In this document: piece after piece, positions 18,250-27,303 of the stretch
Layout: every line of letters begins with the position of its first letter
Position numbering within the stretch: position 1 is the stretch's first letter
Assembly (NCBI GenBank): GCA_900548185.1
Contig: URJJ01000001.1
Location: 107,764-171,763 of the forward strand
Reading direction: 5' to 3'
DNA length: 64,000 nucleotides
DNA from: an uncultured Opitutales bacterium
GTDB lineage: Bacteria; Verrucomicrobiota; Verrucomicrobiia; Opitutales; Intestinicryptomonadaceae
Notes under the pieces: generated by a model
What the model was told of the DNA's origin: nothing
Database searches by the model: none
Seen by the model: the letters and a program-made list of their open reading frames with translations, nothing else
Program-made: the position numbers and the translations under genes

Positions 18250-18879
18250 ATGGATATTTACGAGGCGTTTGAAAAAAGGAGGACGGTTCGGGACTTTTCC
18301 TCAAGGGAAGTCCCGGAAGATGCGCTGGAACGGATTTTGGGGGCGGCCTTCAAGGCCCCTACAAACGACCACCTGCGCCAGTTTGAATTTGTCGTAGTCC
18401 GGGACAGGGCGCAAATCGCCAGAGTCATATCGCCGCTTGCGGGAAACATAGAGGCTTTCACCAGGGAGAATGTCGAGGCGTTTGCGGGCGAAATGGACAG
18501 GGACGAGTACGCCATGTTCATGGACGCAATGCCCAAACAGCAGAAAATGCTCGCCCAGTCGGGATGCCTCGTCCTGCCGTTTTTCTTCCACAGGGGAAGC
18601 CACCTCTTAAAACCTGCCGACTTGAGCGGCCTCAATTATTTTGCCTCGGTGTGGGCCGCCATTGAAAACATCCTGCTTGCGGCGACGGCGGAGGGCCTTG
18701 CCTGCGCCATCCACATCCCCGTGGCCGCGGAGGCGGAGCATGTGAAATCGGTTGTAGTGGCGCCCGAAAACTACGAATTTCCGTGTTTTATCGCAATAGG
18801 CTACGCGGCGGAAGACGCGCATATTTGCAGGCAGAAGGAAATCCGCCCCGCAGACAGGATACACCGCGAAATCTGGTAG
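18250..18879 (+). CDS. Nitroreductase-family FMN oxidoreductase
   Basis: A 209-residue protein of the nitroreductase fold: 'AFEKRRTVRDFSSREVPEDA' at the N-terminus carries the FMN-phosphate-binding Arg-Arg/Ser-type segment. 'AAFKAPTNDHLRQFEFVVV' follows, and the 'NILLAATAEGLACAIHIPV' helix lies near 150-170. I chose the ATG at 18250 because AGGG lies eight bases upstream; a start at 18202 would be abutted to the previous stop without a ribosome site. The natural substrate is unknown. Probably cotranscribed with the aminopeptidase. Confidence 0.85.
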   Translation: MDIYEAFEKRRTVRDFSSREVPEDALERILGAAFKAPTNDHLRQFEFVVVRDRAQIARVISPLAGNIEAFTRENVEAFAGEMDRDEYAMFMDAMPKQQKMLAQSGCLVLPFFFHRGSHLLKPADLSGLNYFASVWAAIENILLAATAEGLACAIHIPVAAEAEHVKSVVVAPENYEFPCFIAIGYAAEDAHICRQKEIRPADRIHREIW

Positions 18880-19167
18880 CGCGGAATCGGCATTGCCGGG
18901 CCAATCGGCCGTTTTAATCCCATCTAAAGCAAAAGCGTGCGGAAGGGATTTTTTGAAGGTGCGCGGCGTTTTTGCCGGAGGCGCGCACGGCGGGACGTCA
19001 TAGGCGCAAATCGCTGAACCCCGCGCGGTTGCAGAACGCGGCGCCCGTTTTTCAAGCGGCTTTCTAAAAGTTTATTCTTCAAACGCTTAAGCCCGGCCGA
19101 TTAAAATCCAAAATATGGTTGCGCGCCGCGGGCAAAACAGTATCTAATAGACGGAAATTTTTATCTC

Positions 19168-20664
19168 ATGGAAGACACCACCAAGAAGCCCGTTTCAATC
19201 AAGCACGAAAACACGCACGACCTGTTCGCGGTGAGAAAGACGAAGCTCGAGGCCATGCGCGCCGCGGGGTTCGACCCCTTCAGCCAGAACTGGCAGCCCG
19301 ACGCCACCAGCGCGTCCGCCAAAAAGCTCTTCGAGGAAAAGGGCGAAGGTCCGGAGGTGAGCCTCGCCGGGCGCATACTCGTCTTCCGCGTGATGGGCAA
19401 GGCGAGCTTCGTCAAGATTCAGGACCGCGACGGGATTATCCAGCTCTACTTCTCGCGCGACGACCTCCCGGAGGGCGTTTACAATAACGACTTCAAAAAG
19501 ATGCTCGACGTCGGCGACATAATCGGCGTGAAGGGAAAGCTCTTCCTCACCAAGGCGGGAGAAATAACCGTGCGCGTGTCCGAGTACGGGCTCTTGAGCA
19601 AGGCCATGCGCCCGCTCCCCGAAAAGTGGCACGGCCTGACCGACAGCGAGCAGATTTACCGCCAGCGCTATCTGGACCTCATCGTGAATCCCGAATCGCG
19701 GGAGAGGTTCATGATGCGCAGCCGCATAATTGCCGAAATCAGGAAGTTTTTGTGGGAACGCGACTTTGTCGAGGTTGAGACTCCGATGCTCCAGGGCGTG
19801 GCAGGCGGAGCCGCCGCAAAGCCGTTCGTCACCCACTTCAACGCCCTTGACTGCGAATTTTTCATGCGCATATCTCCGGAGCTCTTCCTGAAGCGCACGC
19901 TCGTGGGCGGCTTCGACCGCGTTTTTGAAATCGGGCGCAACTTCCGCAACGAGGGCCTCGACCGCAAGCACAATCCGGAATTTACGATGCTGGAAGTCTA
20001 TCAGGCTTACAGCGACTACCGCGGCATGATGGAGCTGATACACTCCATGGTCCAGCACATCTGCAAAACCGTCATCGGCACCACCACCGTAAAGCGCTAC
20101 GACGGAGTTGAAATCGAGCTTGGCGGCAAGTGGCGCGAAGTCGATTACAAGGATCTCGTCATCGAAAAGACCGGCGACAAGGACTGGTTCTCCCGCACCA
20201 AGGCCGAGAAAATCGAGGCTTGCAAAAAGCTCGGACTCGACGGCGTGGACGAATCCTGGGAGGACTACGAGCTGACAAACGAAGTTTACGGTAAGCTCAT
20301 CGAGCCCTTCCTCATCCAGCCGACGTTCGTCACCCACATTGAAAAGCAGCTCTGCCCCCTCGCGAAAATAAACAAGGAGGATCCGGGCGTAATCGACGTG
20401 TTCGAGCTTTGCATAAACGGCCAGGAGGTCGCCCCCGCTTATTCCGAGCAGAACGACCCCTTCATCCAGCGCGAAATGTTTGAAGCGCAGGTCGGCGAGG
20501 AAATCCAGAAGCTTGACAGGGACTTTCTGGAGGCCCTCGAATACGGCATGCCTCCGGCGGGCGGCATGGGAATCGGCATCGACCGCCTCGTAATCCTTTT
20601 GACGGGGGCGGCGAATATCCGCGACACAATTCTCTATCCGTCGCTTAAGCCTGAGCAGCAGTAG
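19168..20664 (+). CDS. lysS: Lysyl-tRNA synthetase (class II)
   Basis: A 498-residue class II synthetase that charges tRNA-Lys. An OB-fold anticodon-binding domain ('VSLAGRILVFRVMGKASFVKIQDRDG', about 64-89) precedes the catalytic core. Motif 2 'FEIGRNFRNEGLDRKHNPEF' and motif 3 'GMGIGIDRLVILLTG' are intact, the latter near the C-terminus as usual. Length matches the bacterial family. It is separated by about 290 bases of noncoding sequence from the nitroreductase and is followed by a terminator. Confidence 0.97.
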   Translation: MEDTTKKPVSIKHENTHDLFAVRKTKLEAMRAAGFDPFSQNWQPDATSASAKKLFEEKGEGPEVSLAGRILVFRVMGKASFVKIQDRDGIIQLYFSRDDLPEGVYNNDFKKMLDVGDIIGVKGKLFLTKAGEITVRVSEYGLLSKAMRPLPEKWHGLTDSEQIYRQRYLDLIVNPESRERFMMRSRIIAEIRKFLWERDFVEVETPMLQGVAGGAAAKPFVTHFNALDCEFFMRISPELFLKRTLVGGFDRVFEIGRNFRNEGLDRKHNPEFTMLEVYQAYSDYRGMMELIHSMVQHICKTVIGTTTVKRYDGVEIELGGKWREVDYKDLVIEKTGDKDWFSRTKAEKIEACKKLGLDGVDESWEDYELTNEVYGKLIEPFLIQPTFVTHIEKQLCPLAKINKEDPGVIDVFELCINGQEVAPAYSEQNDPFIQREMFEAQVGEEIQKLDRDFLEALEYGMPPAGGMGIGIDRLVILLTGAANIRDTILYPSLKPEQQ

Positions 20665-20675
20665 GAATTTCGCGG

Positions 20676-20703
20676 GGCCCCGCTCCCATGCGGGGCCTTT
20701 TTT
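20676..20703 (+). terminator. Rho-independent terminator after lysS
   Basis: A GGCCCCG / CGGGGCC stem with an eight-base loop is followed by six T, only 12 bases past the lysS stop. Confidence 0.88.
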
Positions 20704-20729
20704 AACGGTTTGAGACTGGGTTTATCCGG

Positions 20730-21962
20730 ATGAAGTGGTGGGCGTACATAGCCGTAAAGCAGCTCTTCCCCTCGGGGAGGCTGGTTTCGTTTTTCACGCT
20801 GGTTTCCGTGCTGGGCGTCGCCCTCGGGGTGCTCGCGCTCTTCGGGACCCAAAGCGTCATGAACGGTTTTCATTCGGAAATCGCGGTCAAGCTCATAGAC
20901 ACCGGGGGGCAGGTCATGATAGACTCCGGCGGGCGCATTTTCGGGCCGAAAGGCGACAAACTCGCGGAGGATTTGAAGAACGACCCCCGGGTCGAAAAGG
21001 TCGAGAAAGTCGCGCGCGGGGCCGTCATGATAAAGCATGGCAACGTCCCGGCCTATCCGGTCCTCAGAAGCTACGACACCATCTCCGGGGATTCGGCCAT
21101 ACCGCTAAAGGAGAAGGATTTCGTGCGCATGGGCGACGTGGACGAGCTGGACGACGACTCCATAATAGTGGGGCGGGGAATCGCAAACTCCCTCGGCCTT
21201 TCGCGCGGAGACGAAGTCGAGGTCTATTCGCCCGCCATGTACGACAAGCTGAAAAACGAGGAGATTCCCATGCCCGCGAAGCTCGAGGTCGTCGGTATTT
21301 TGAATACGGGATTCGACGATGTTGACAGCGCCGTATGCCTGGTCTCCCTGCGGCGCATGCGCGACCTTTACATGCTGGGCTCCGGCTACCATTCCATAAT
21401 ACTAAAGCTCAAGGATGGCGTCGATGAAACAGCCTTCGTCCGCAGCCTCAACGCCGACGTGATGCGCCATCCGATAACCGCATATACGTGGAAGACGGGG
21501 AACGCCAATTTCCTGCGCGTAATCGCCACGGAAAAGGTTATGATGTCGGTCATAATAATGCTGATAATAATAGTGGCGTCGTTTTCGATATGCTCCTCCC
21601 TCTACACCACGGTGCTGCGCAAGACCAAGGAGATAGGCCTTGCCGGGGCGATGGGTGCGCGCCCGGGGCAAATCGCCGCATGCTACTGCCTCCAGGGGTT
21701 TCTGATAGGCTTTCTCGGGGCCGTTGCGGGCCTGTGCCTGACTTTCCTCGTGCTGCATTTCAGGGCGCCGATAGTGGCCATGATTCTCGACGAGGATACC
21801 CTCAGGCAGTTCTACCATTTCTCCAACCTGCCCGTGAAATATGAATTTGCAGACGGCGCGAGGGCGTGCCTTTTTGCCGTCATTTTGTGCACCCTTGCGG
21901 GATTTCTCCCCGCATGGCGCGCGTCGCGCCTTAAAGCTTCGGAGGCGATGAGAAATGAGTAG
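20730..21962 (+). CDS. Lipoprotein-releasing ABC transporter permease (LolC/LolE type)
   Basis: A 410-residue inner-membrane permease. It has one N-terminal transmembrane helix ('VSFFTLVSVLGVALGVLALF'), a large periplasmic domain (about 50-260) and three C-terminal helices including the FtsX-type segment around 'LRKTKEIGLAGAMGARPGQI'. It forms the membrane part of the complex that frees lipoproteins from the inner membrane for transfer to LolA. The next gene, overlapping by eight bases, is the LolD-type ATPase. Only one permease is present, so the complex may be homodimeric (LolF-like) or the second permease may be elsewhere. The LolA-like protein at 16209-17072 could be a partner. Confidence 0.9.
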   Translation: MKWWAYIAVKQLFPSGRLVSFFTLVSVLGVALGVLALFGTQSVMNGFHSEIAVKLIDTGGQVMIDSGGRIFGPKGDKLAEDLKNDPRVEKVEKVARGAVMIKHGNVPAYPVLRSYDTISGDSAIPLKEKDFVRMGDVDELDDDSIIVGRGIANSLGLSRGDEVEVYSPAMYDKLKNEEIPMPAKLEVVGILNTGFDDVDSAVCLVSLRRMRDLYMLGSGYHSIILKLKDGVDETAFVRSLNADVMRHPITAYTWKTGNANFLRVIATEKVMMSVIIMLIIIVASFSICSSLYTTVLRKTKEIGLAGAMGARPGQIAACYCLQGFLIGFLGAVAGLCLTFLVLHFRAPIVAMILDEDTLRQFYHFSNLPVKYEFADGARACLFAVILCTLAGFLPAWRASRLKASEAMRNE

Positions 21963-22638
21963 CGAGGTTCTAAATATAAGGGGGATTGAAAAATCCTTTC
22001 CCGCGCCGGGCGGCGGGCGCATCGACGTGCTTCGCGGGGCGGACCTCGCGCTTTCAGAGGGCGAAAGCGTCAGCCTGCGCGGGGAGAGCGGGGCCGGAAA
22101 AACCACCTTTTTAAACATTGCAGCATGCCTTGAGGAGGCGACTTCCGGGGAGGTTTTCTGGAACGGGCGCCGTGTGGACGGGCTTTCAAACGCAAAACAG
22201 GCTGCGCTCAGGGCGCGGTACATGGGCTTCGTATTCCAGTCCTACTGCCTCATCCCGGAACTGAACGCGCTTGAAAACGTCCTTTTTGCCGCGCGCATAG
22301 CTGGAACTTACTCGCGCTCGGCCAAGGCCAGGGCCGAGGAGATTCTCGGGCGCGTGGGCCTCGCGGACAGGGCGCGCCACATGCCCCACCAGCTTTCGGG
22401 CGGCGAGCGCCAGCGGGTGGCAATCGCCCGGGCAGTCCTGAACCGCCCCGGCGTGATACTTGCAGACGAGCCGACCGGGAACCTTGACGAGGACACCGGC
22501 GAGGACGTCATGCGCATGCTTCTCAGGCTCTGCGCCACCGAGGGGGCGGCGCTTCTTCTTATAACCCACAACCCGGACTTCGCCCGGAGGACGTCGCGCA
22601 GCCTGGTTCTGCGCCACGGGCGCATGTTTGAATCCTGA
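21955..22638 (+). CDS. lolD: Lipoprotein-releasing ABC transporter ATP-binding protein
   Basis: A 227-residue ABC ATPase. It has Walker A 'GESGAGKTT', a Q-loop 'FVFQSYCLIPELN', the signature 'LSGGERQRVAIARA', Walker B 'VILADEPTGNLD' and the H-loop 'LLITHN'. The Q-loop and LSGGE context are typical of LolD/MacB exporters. It overlaps the permease gene by eight bases, consistent with translational coupling. Confidence 0.93.
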   Translation: MSSEVLNIRGIEKSFPAPGGGRIDVLRGADLALSEGESVSLRGESGAGKTTFLNIAACLEEATSGEVFWNGRRVDGLSNAKQAALRARYMGFVFQSYCLIPELNALENVLFAARIAGTYSRSAKARAEEILGRVGLADRARHMPHQLSGGERQRVAIARAVLNRPGVILADEPTGNLDEDTGEDVMRMLLRLCATEGAALLLITHNPDFARRTSRSLVLRHGRMFES

Positions 22639-22646
22639 GGCTCGCC

Positions 22647-23249
22647 GTGGCTCGGAAAAGCTCCAGGGCCATGTGGGCCGAAAAAATTTTGAAGTCCGGC
22701 GCCTCCGGTGGTGGGAGCGTGCGGGTTTCGCCGTCGAAGCTTCCGGATGTTGCGGCGCGGGCGCCGTTTTTCGGCACGGTGATAGGCATAGACCCCAGCC
22801 TCAGGGGCACGGGCCTTGCGGTTGTGAGGATGTCCAGGGGGGGGCGTCCGGAGCTTTTGGGGTCCAGAATCGTCAAAAACCCGCCGAGGCTCACGCAGGC
22901 GGAATGCCTCGGCGAAATATTCAGGGCCGTGGACAGGCTGGCGTGCAGGTTTGAGGCGGACTGCGCGGCGGTGGAGCAGACAATTTACGTCCAAAACAAC
23001 CAGACCGCCCTCATCCTCGGGTCGGCGAGGGGGGCCGCAATTGCGGCGGCGGCCAATTTTGAGATTCCCGTTTTTGAATATCCGCCCCTTCGCATAAAGC
23101 AGGCGGTCGTGGGATTCGGGCGGGCCAGCAAGGAGCAGGTGTCGCGCACGGTGGCGTCGATTTTGGGAATCGAACCGCTGGGGTTTGACGAATCGGACGC
23201 GGCGGCGGCGGCTCTCGCCCATATTTTCACCCACAAGGAATACATATGA
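22647..23249 (+). CDS. ruvC: Holliday junction endonuclease RuvC
   Basis: A 200-residue resolvase subunit that cleaves four-way junctions as a dimer with RuvAB. Acidic residues fit the RNase H-like active site: Asp49 (GIDPSLRGTG), Glu110 (AVEQTIYVQN), and Asp181/Asp184 (FDESDAAAAALAH). The start is uncertain: the frame opens with a GTG at 22647 and has an ATG at 22671. The N-terminal 40 residues precede family homology and make the protein slightly long. ruvA lies far away at 52.3-52.9 kb, so the ruv genes are split. Confidence 0.9.
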   Translation: MARKSSRAMWAEKILKSGASGGGSVRVSPSKLPDVAARAPFFGTVIGIDPSLRGTGLAVVRMSRGGRPELLGSRIVKNPPRLTQAECLGEIFRAVDRLACRFEADCAAVEQTIYVQNNQTALILGSARGAAIAAAANFEIPVFEYPPLRIKQAVVGFGRASKEQVSRTVASILGIEPLGFDESDAAAAALAHIFTHKEYI

Positions 23250-24100
23250 AAAAGACTTTAGTTGTGATGGCGGCGGGCATGGGCAGCCGCTTCGGCGGCC
23301 TCAAGCAGCTCAACAAATTCGGGAGGGAGCGCAAAACCCTCCTTGATTTTGCGATAGAGGACGCGGTCCGTGCAGGATTTTCGCAGGCGGTTTTCGTCAT
23401 ACGGCGCGACATAGAGGAACAGTTCCGCAGCGAGGTCTCCAAAAAGCACGAAGGGGAGCTGGATGTGGCCTACGCCTTCCAGTCGCTGGACGACCTCCCG
23501 CCGGGATTCGCCGTTCCCGAAGGCAGGTCGAGGCCATGGGGGACGGGGCAGGCGGTGCTTGCGTGCGAAAGAATCGTCAAAAACCCCTTCCTTGCGATAA
23601 ATGCCGACGACTACTACGGAAGGAGCGCCTACCGGACGATGGGGGACTTTCTCGACAGCGCCGAGCCGCGCACCTATGCTCTGGCCGGCTACAAGCTGGG
23701 CAATACGCTCTCCAAAAACGGAGGGGTTTCGCGCGGCATATGCTCGGTCGATTCAAACGGAATGCTGAAGTCGGTTGACGAGCATTATGGGCTTAGCGAG
23801 TGCGATGGCGCGGTCATCGACTCAAGCGGGGCGCGCTTTTCAAAGGACGCCCTGGTATCCATGAATTTTTGGGCCTTCGACACGTCGCTTTTCGGAATTC
23901 TGCGCGAAAAGTTTGAAAGGTTTCTGCGCGAAAACCCGGGCGATGCCAAGGCCGAATTCTACCTTCCTTTCGCTGTCGGCGAGGCGGCCGACGAGGGGGC
24001 CGTAAAGGTCAGGGTCATCCCGAATTCCGAGCTTTGGCAGGGGATTACATACCGCGAGGATGTGGCGGAAGTGGAGAAGTTTCTGGAAGAAAACCGCTGA
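23246..24100 (+). CDS. Sugar nucleotidyltransferase-like protein
   Basis: A 284-residue member of the NTP-transferase (GT-A like) fold: 'VVMAAGMGSRFGGLKQLNKFG' resembles the nucleotide-binding AAGxGxRFGGxKQ signature. 'FLAINADDYYG' supplies the metal-binding Asp-Asp. These enzymes activate a sugar phosphate with NTP, but the sugar is not evident. The ATG overlaps the ruvC stop by four bases (ATGA), so translation is likely coupled though the functions appear unrelated. Confidence 0.82.
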   Translation: MKKTLVVMAAGMGSRFGGLKQLNKFGRERKTLLDFAIEDAVRAGFSQAVFVIRRDIEEQFRSEVSKKHEGELDVAYAFQSLDDLPPGFAVPEGRSRPWGTGQAVLACERIVKNPFLAINADDYYGRSAYRTMGDFLDSAEPRTYALAGYKLGNTLSKNGGVSRGICSVDSNGMLKSVDEHYGLSECDGAVIDSSGARFSKDALVSMNFWAFDTSLFGILREKFERFLRENPGDAKAEFYLPFAVGEAADEGAVKVRVIPNSELWQGITYREDVAEVEKFLEENR

Positions 24101-24451
24101 ACTTCTGCTTTCCGTGGCCGTCTTGCGGGTTCCTCCCAGCCCCGCATGCCGAAAATATGCGAAGGCTAGGGAAATTCGCCGCCTCGCTCGGAAAGACCGG
24201 GCAGGGGGGCGGGGGATTTTTAGGATGCCGCCGCCCGGTTTTTGGCCTTGCCGCTATCAGGCCGATGAAAAGCCTTTCCGGCGAACCGCATTATTGCCTT
24301 ATCTGCGACGTTTAGATTTGGATTGCGGGAAGCGGGACGGGCCGCGCACACGTTTTCCCTTGGATTTTCTTCTCGGCGCATCGGCCTTCCGCACAATGAG
24401 GATTGCGAAATTCCATATTGCGATTGCCGCATGGGAACAGCTTGGGGGCGC
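24101..24451. other. Noncoding stretch
   Basis: About 350 bases between convergent genes. No coding character, RNA motif or terminator for the upstream plus-strand gene was seen, apart from the hairpin at its 3' edge. Confidence 0.4.
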
Positions 24452-24484
24452 AAAAAAAGCCCCTGGGGAGGGGCCTTTTTTTTG
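24452..24484. terminator. Bidirectional terminator between the nucleotidyltransferase and aquaporin genes
   Basis: A GCCCC / GGGGC stem is flanked by seven A on the left and eight T on the right, so it can act on both strands. It lies about 20 bases past the aquaporin stop. Confidence 0.85.
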
Positions 24485-24501
24485 GAAGTTTTTTGCACAG
24501 G

Positions 24502-25185
24502 CTATTTGCCGCTTCCAATCGCCTTCCAGACGAGCGCGCTCAGGGCTGCCCCTGCAAAGGGCGCTGCAATGAAAAGCCAAAGCTGAGAGAGGGCCTCTCC
24601 GCCCTGAAACAATGCCGGGCCTATGCTGCGGGCCGGATTCACCGAGGTTCCGGTAATCGGTATGCAGACAATATGCACAAGCACCAATGCAAGCCCTATG
24701 GCGAGCCCCGCCATGTTTCCGGAGCCTTTTTTTGGGTCGGTCGCCCCGAGTGCCACAAGCACAAAAATGAAAGTAAATACCGCCTCTGCGATAAACGCCT
24801 GCAATGCCGCTCCGGAGGCGAAGGTGTTCGCCCCCGTCGATGTCGGACCTCCGTGTCCGCCGGGAATGGAAACCAGCAGGCAGAGAATCGAGGACGCGAT
24901 GATTGCCCCCGCGACCTGGAAGAGCATGTACATTGCAGCCTCCCTGCCGCCCATGCGCTTGGACAGGAATACGCCGAGCGTTATTGCCGGATTTATGTGG
25001 CATCCGGATATGCCGCCTATGGCGTAGGCCATTGCCACGACCGAAAGGCCGAATGCAAACGCGACACCGAGGGTTCCGACACCTGCGCCGACCGCGCCTG
25101 CCGGGTGCCCAGCGAATATGGCGCTTCCGCATCCCATTAGGACCAGAACCATCGTTCCAATCATTTCCGCCAGATATTTTTTCAT
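24502..25185 (-). CDS. aqpZ: Aquaporin Z-type water channel
   Basis: A 227-residue six-helix MIP channel with both NPA boxes (Asn65-Pro-Ala in HINPAITLG, Asn183-Pro-Ala in SVNPARSIGP). The selectivity filter is of the water-specific type: Phe45, His171, Thr180 and Arg186 line up with the filter of E. coli AqpZ rather than glycerol channels. AAGGA lies seven bases before the ATG. It is a single-gene unit in the inner membrane. Confidence 0.94.
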   Translation of the reverse strand: MKKYLAEMIGTMVLVLMGCGSAIFAGHPAGAVGAGVGTLGVAFAFGLSVVAMAYAIGGISGCHINPAITLGVFLSKRMGGREAAMYMLFQVAGAIIASSILCLLVSIPGGHGGPTSTGANTFASGAALQAFIAEAVFTFIFVLVALGATDPKKGSGNMAGLAIGLALVLVHIVCIPITGTSVNPARSIGPALFQGGEALSQLWLFIAAPFAGAALSALVWKAIGSGK

Positions 25186-25499
25186 GCTTTTTCCTTTGCT
25201 GTTTGCAAAACAAGTACGCCCGCCGGATTTGCCTCGGCAGCCTCAAATAGAAGCTCCGATACGAAATTTCCGCGCGCATACGGCGCCTTCTTTTAATGAC
25301 TTAAGACGTTGTATAACAACTTGGTCTCGCATTTGGATTTGTCAATTAAAATCATTGGTGCGGCAGCTTTTGAAATGTCGCGCATCCCGCGCCGGGCTAA
25401 AAAAAGAATTTTGCAAAAGCTTTGAAGAGTATTTTCAGCATCATTTTCCCAAAATCAAAACTTCACGATGCGGCGTTCCAATCTATGCCTCCCCATACA
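25186..25499. other. Upstream region of aquaporin gene
   Basis: A 314-base AT-richer spacer that should contain the aquaporin promoter (minus strand). Nothing else was recognised. Confidence 0.35.
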
Positions 25500-25531
25500 C
25501 ACAAAAAAATCCCGCAGGGGCGTGCGGGACT
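25500..25531 (-). terminator. Rho-independent terminator after the cytochrome peroxidase gene
   Basis: On the minus strand a TCCCGCA / TGCGGGA stem is followed by seven T. It lies about 30 bases past the stop codon. Confidence 0.85.
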
Positions 25532-25557
25532 TTTGCAGGAAGTGTTGGGAATCCGGC

Positions 25558-26916
25558 CTACTTTACGGACAGGGGCTTGCCCTCGTATTCCCCGGTAAGG
25601 GTGTTGAGGAATTTGACAATCTTTTCGATGTCGGCCTGCGTCAGGCTAATGCCGCTTTGGTATTTCAGCATGTGGGCCGCGGCCTTGTCGAGAGACTCCA
25701 CTGTGCCGTCGTGGAAGTAGGGTGCGGTGGCTGCCACATTGCGGAGGGTGGGGGTCTTGAATTTGCCGATATTGCGCTCGTGCTTTTCAAAGTTGTAGAG
25801 CCCCTTGTCGGCGTCCGTCGCCTCGCCGCGGTCTGCGAAGTAGTCCTCCAGAACGCCCATGTATTCAAATGAGAGGCCCCCGAGGTTGTGCCCGGTATGG
25901 CAGGTTGCGCATTTTGCGGCCTTGAAAAGCTCATAGCCTTCCAGCTCGTCCCTGGTGAGGGCGTTTTTGTCGCCTTTCAGGTACTTGTCAAAGCGCGCAT
26001 TTGGGGTGACCAGGGTGCGCTCGAATTCGGCAATCGCATCGCATATGTTCTCGCCGGAAAAGCCGTCGGGATAGACCGCCACGAAGCGCTGCTTGAACGC
26101 GGCGTCCTTTTCGAGCTTTGCGCAGATTTCCTCCCACGAAGACGACGCCATCTCGACCGGGTTGAGCGGCGGGCCGCCTGCCTGCTCCTCAAGATTTGCC
26201 GCGCGCCCGTCCCAGAACTGGCGGTGGTTGAAGGCTGCGTTAAACACAGTGGGGGCGTTGATGCCGCCCTTCTGCCCGTCGACGCCGCTTGAATAGCGCA
26301 TGCGGTCGACGCCGCCAGTCGAGAGGTCGTGGCATGTGGCGCAGGAGACGGTGTCGTCTTTTGAGAGGCGCTTGTCGTTGTACAATTCGCGCCCGAGGGC
26401 GACCTTGCGCGGATCGACTTTCGGCGCGGGATTCAGCGGACGGACGGGTTCGTTTGCAAATTCCTCCGCGACGCCGCTTTCCGCCGCAAATTTGGCCCGG
26501 GCGTCCCTCACCCAAGCGAGGATTGCGTCCTTTTCGGCAGAGTTGAGATGGGTTGACCAGTGGGCCAGCGAGTACTGCAAAGGCGGCATCTGGTTGTATT
26601 GCACCGCGTATTCCAGCTTTGAGACGTCGACTTCGGAAACGGGCTTTCCGGATTTCAGTTCGTCCAGAACGATTTTGAGGTCTATGGAGCGAGTCCCGTT
26701 TCTTATGTCGGTTTCAAGAATCGAGGAGGCGACCGGGAGCGACGCATACCACGGCTTCGGGCCGCCGTAGGTGTGGCAGTCCAGGCAGCCGTTGTTTTCT
26801 ATGACATAGGCCGCCCTCTCTGCCGGGGTTCCGGCCGGAACGGAGCCCGACTGGCGCATATATACGAATGCTGCGGCGAGGATGGCTGCGATTGCGATAA
26901 TGATTTTTGCTCTCAT
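25558..26916 (-). CDS. Three-haem cytochrome c peroxidase/MauG-like protein
   Basis: A 452-residue exported protein anchored or cleaved at an N-terminal hydrophobic helix (1-20). It contains three haem c attachment motifs: CLDCH (44-48), CATCH (192-196) and CATCH (336-340). The last two belong to a canonical di-haem cytochrome c peroxidase domain (about 165-450) that reduces H2O2 in the periplasm or oxidises a protein substrate. The first lies in an extra N-terminal haem-binding domain (about 30-145) with a conserved 'YNQMPPLQY' stretch; it may pass electrons to the peroxidase. It is a stand-alone gene with its own terminator. Cytochrome c maturation genes are not in the window. Confidence 0.9.
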   Translation of the reverse strand: MRAKIIIAIAAILAAAFVYMRQSGSVPAGTPAERAAYVIENNGCLDCHTYGGPKPWYASLPVASSILETDIRNGTRSIDLKIVLDELKSGKPVSEVDVSKLEYAVQYNQMPPLQYSLAHWSTHLNSAEKDAILAWVRDARAKFAAESGVAEEFANEPVRPLNPAPKVDPRKVALGRELYNDKRLSKDDTVSCATCHDLSTGGVDRMRYSSGVDGQKGGINAPTVFNAAFNHRQFWDGRAANLEEQAGGPPLNPVEMASSSWEEICAKLEKDAAFKQRFVAVYPDGFSGENICDAIAEFERTLVTPNARFDKYLKGDKNALTRDELEGYELFKAAKCATCHTGHNLGGLSFEYMGVLEDYFADRGEATDADKGLYNFEKHERNIGKFKTPTLRNVAATAPYFHDGTVESLDKAAAHMLKYQSGISLTQADIEKIVKFLNTLTGEYEGKPLSVK

Positions 26917-27303
26917 AATAAAAATATTTGAATCATATGGTAGAAAAATTGCCGGCCGCCAATCAACATTATTTTAGGGGGCCTCGCAGATTGGAATCCT
27001 TTAAAAGAACGAAAAAACGGATGCTGTTTTGCTCGTGGAGGGGCGGCTCTCGTTTCCGGCGCAAAATTTTGCTCTGAAATTCGCTTTCCGTTTGGCAATC
27101 CGCATGGATTGCTTGATTTTTTATCGTAGCAATAAATGTATTTTTATCATGAATTTTCAAACGGAATTTTGTCTGTTTTGATTGCGGTATAATTTAATTT
27201 TATAAATAAGTTATTGTTCATTCTATGGCAGTAAAATTGTTTTTTCATATTTTTTATAAAAAATATTGACATTTGCAATAAATGGAAAAAAATAATTCAA
27301 ATC
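26917..27303. promoter_or_regulatory. AT-rich upstream region of the RHS gene
   Basis: A 387-base spacer that becomes strongly AT-rich from about 27080. Promoter-like elements are a TATAAT at 27188-27193, without a well-spaced -35, and a TTGACA at 27266-27271, without a clear -10 before the ATG at 27304. Either could drive the RHS gene. No strong ribosome site is visible. Confidence 0.4.
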
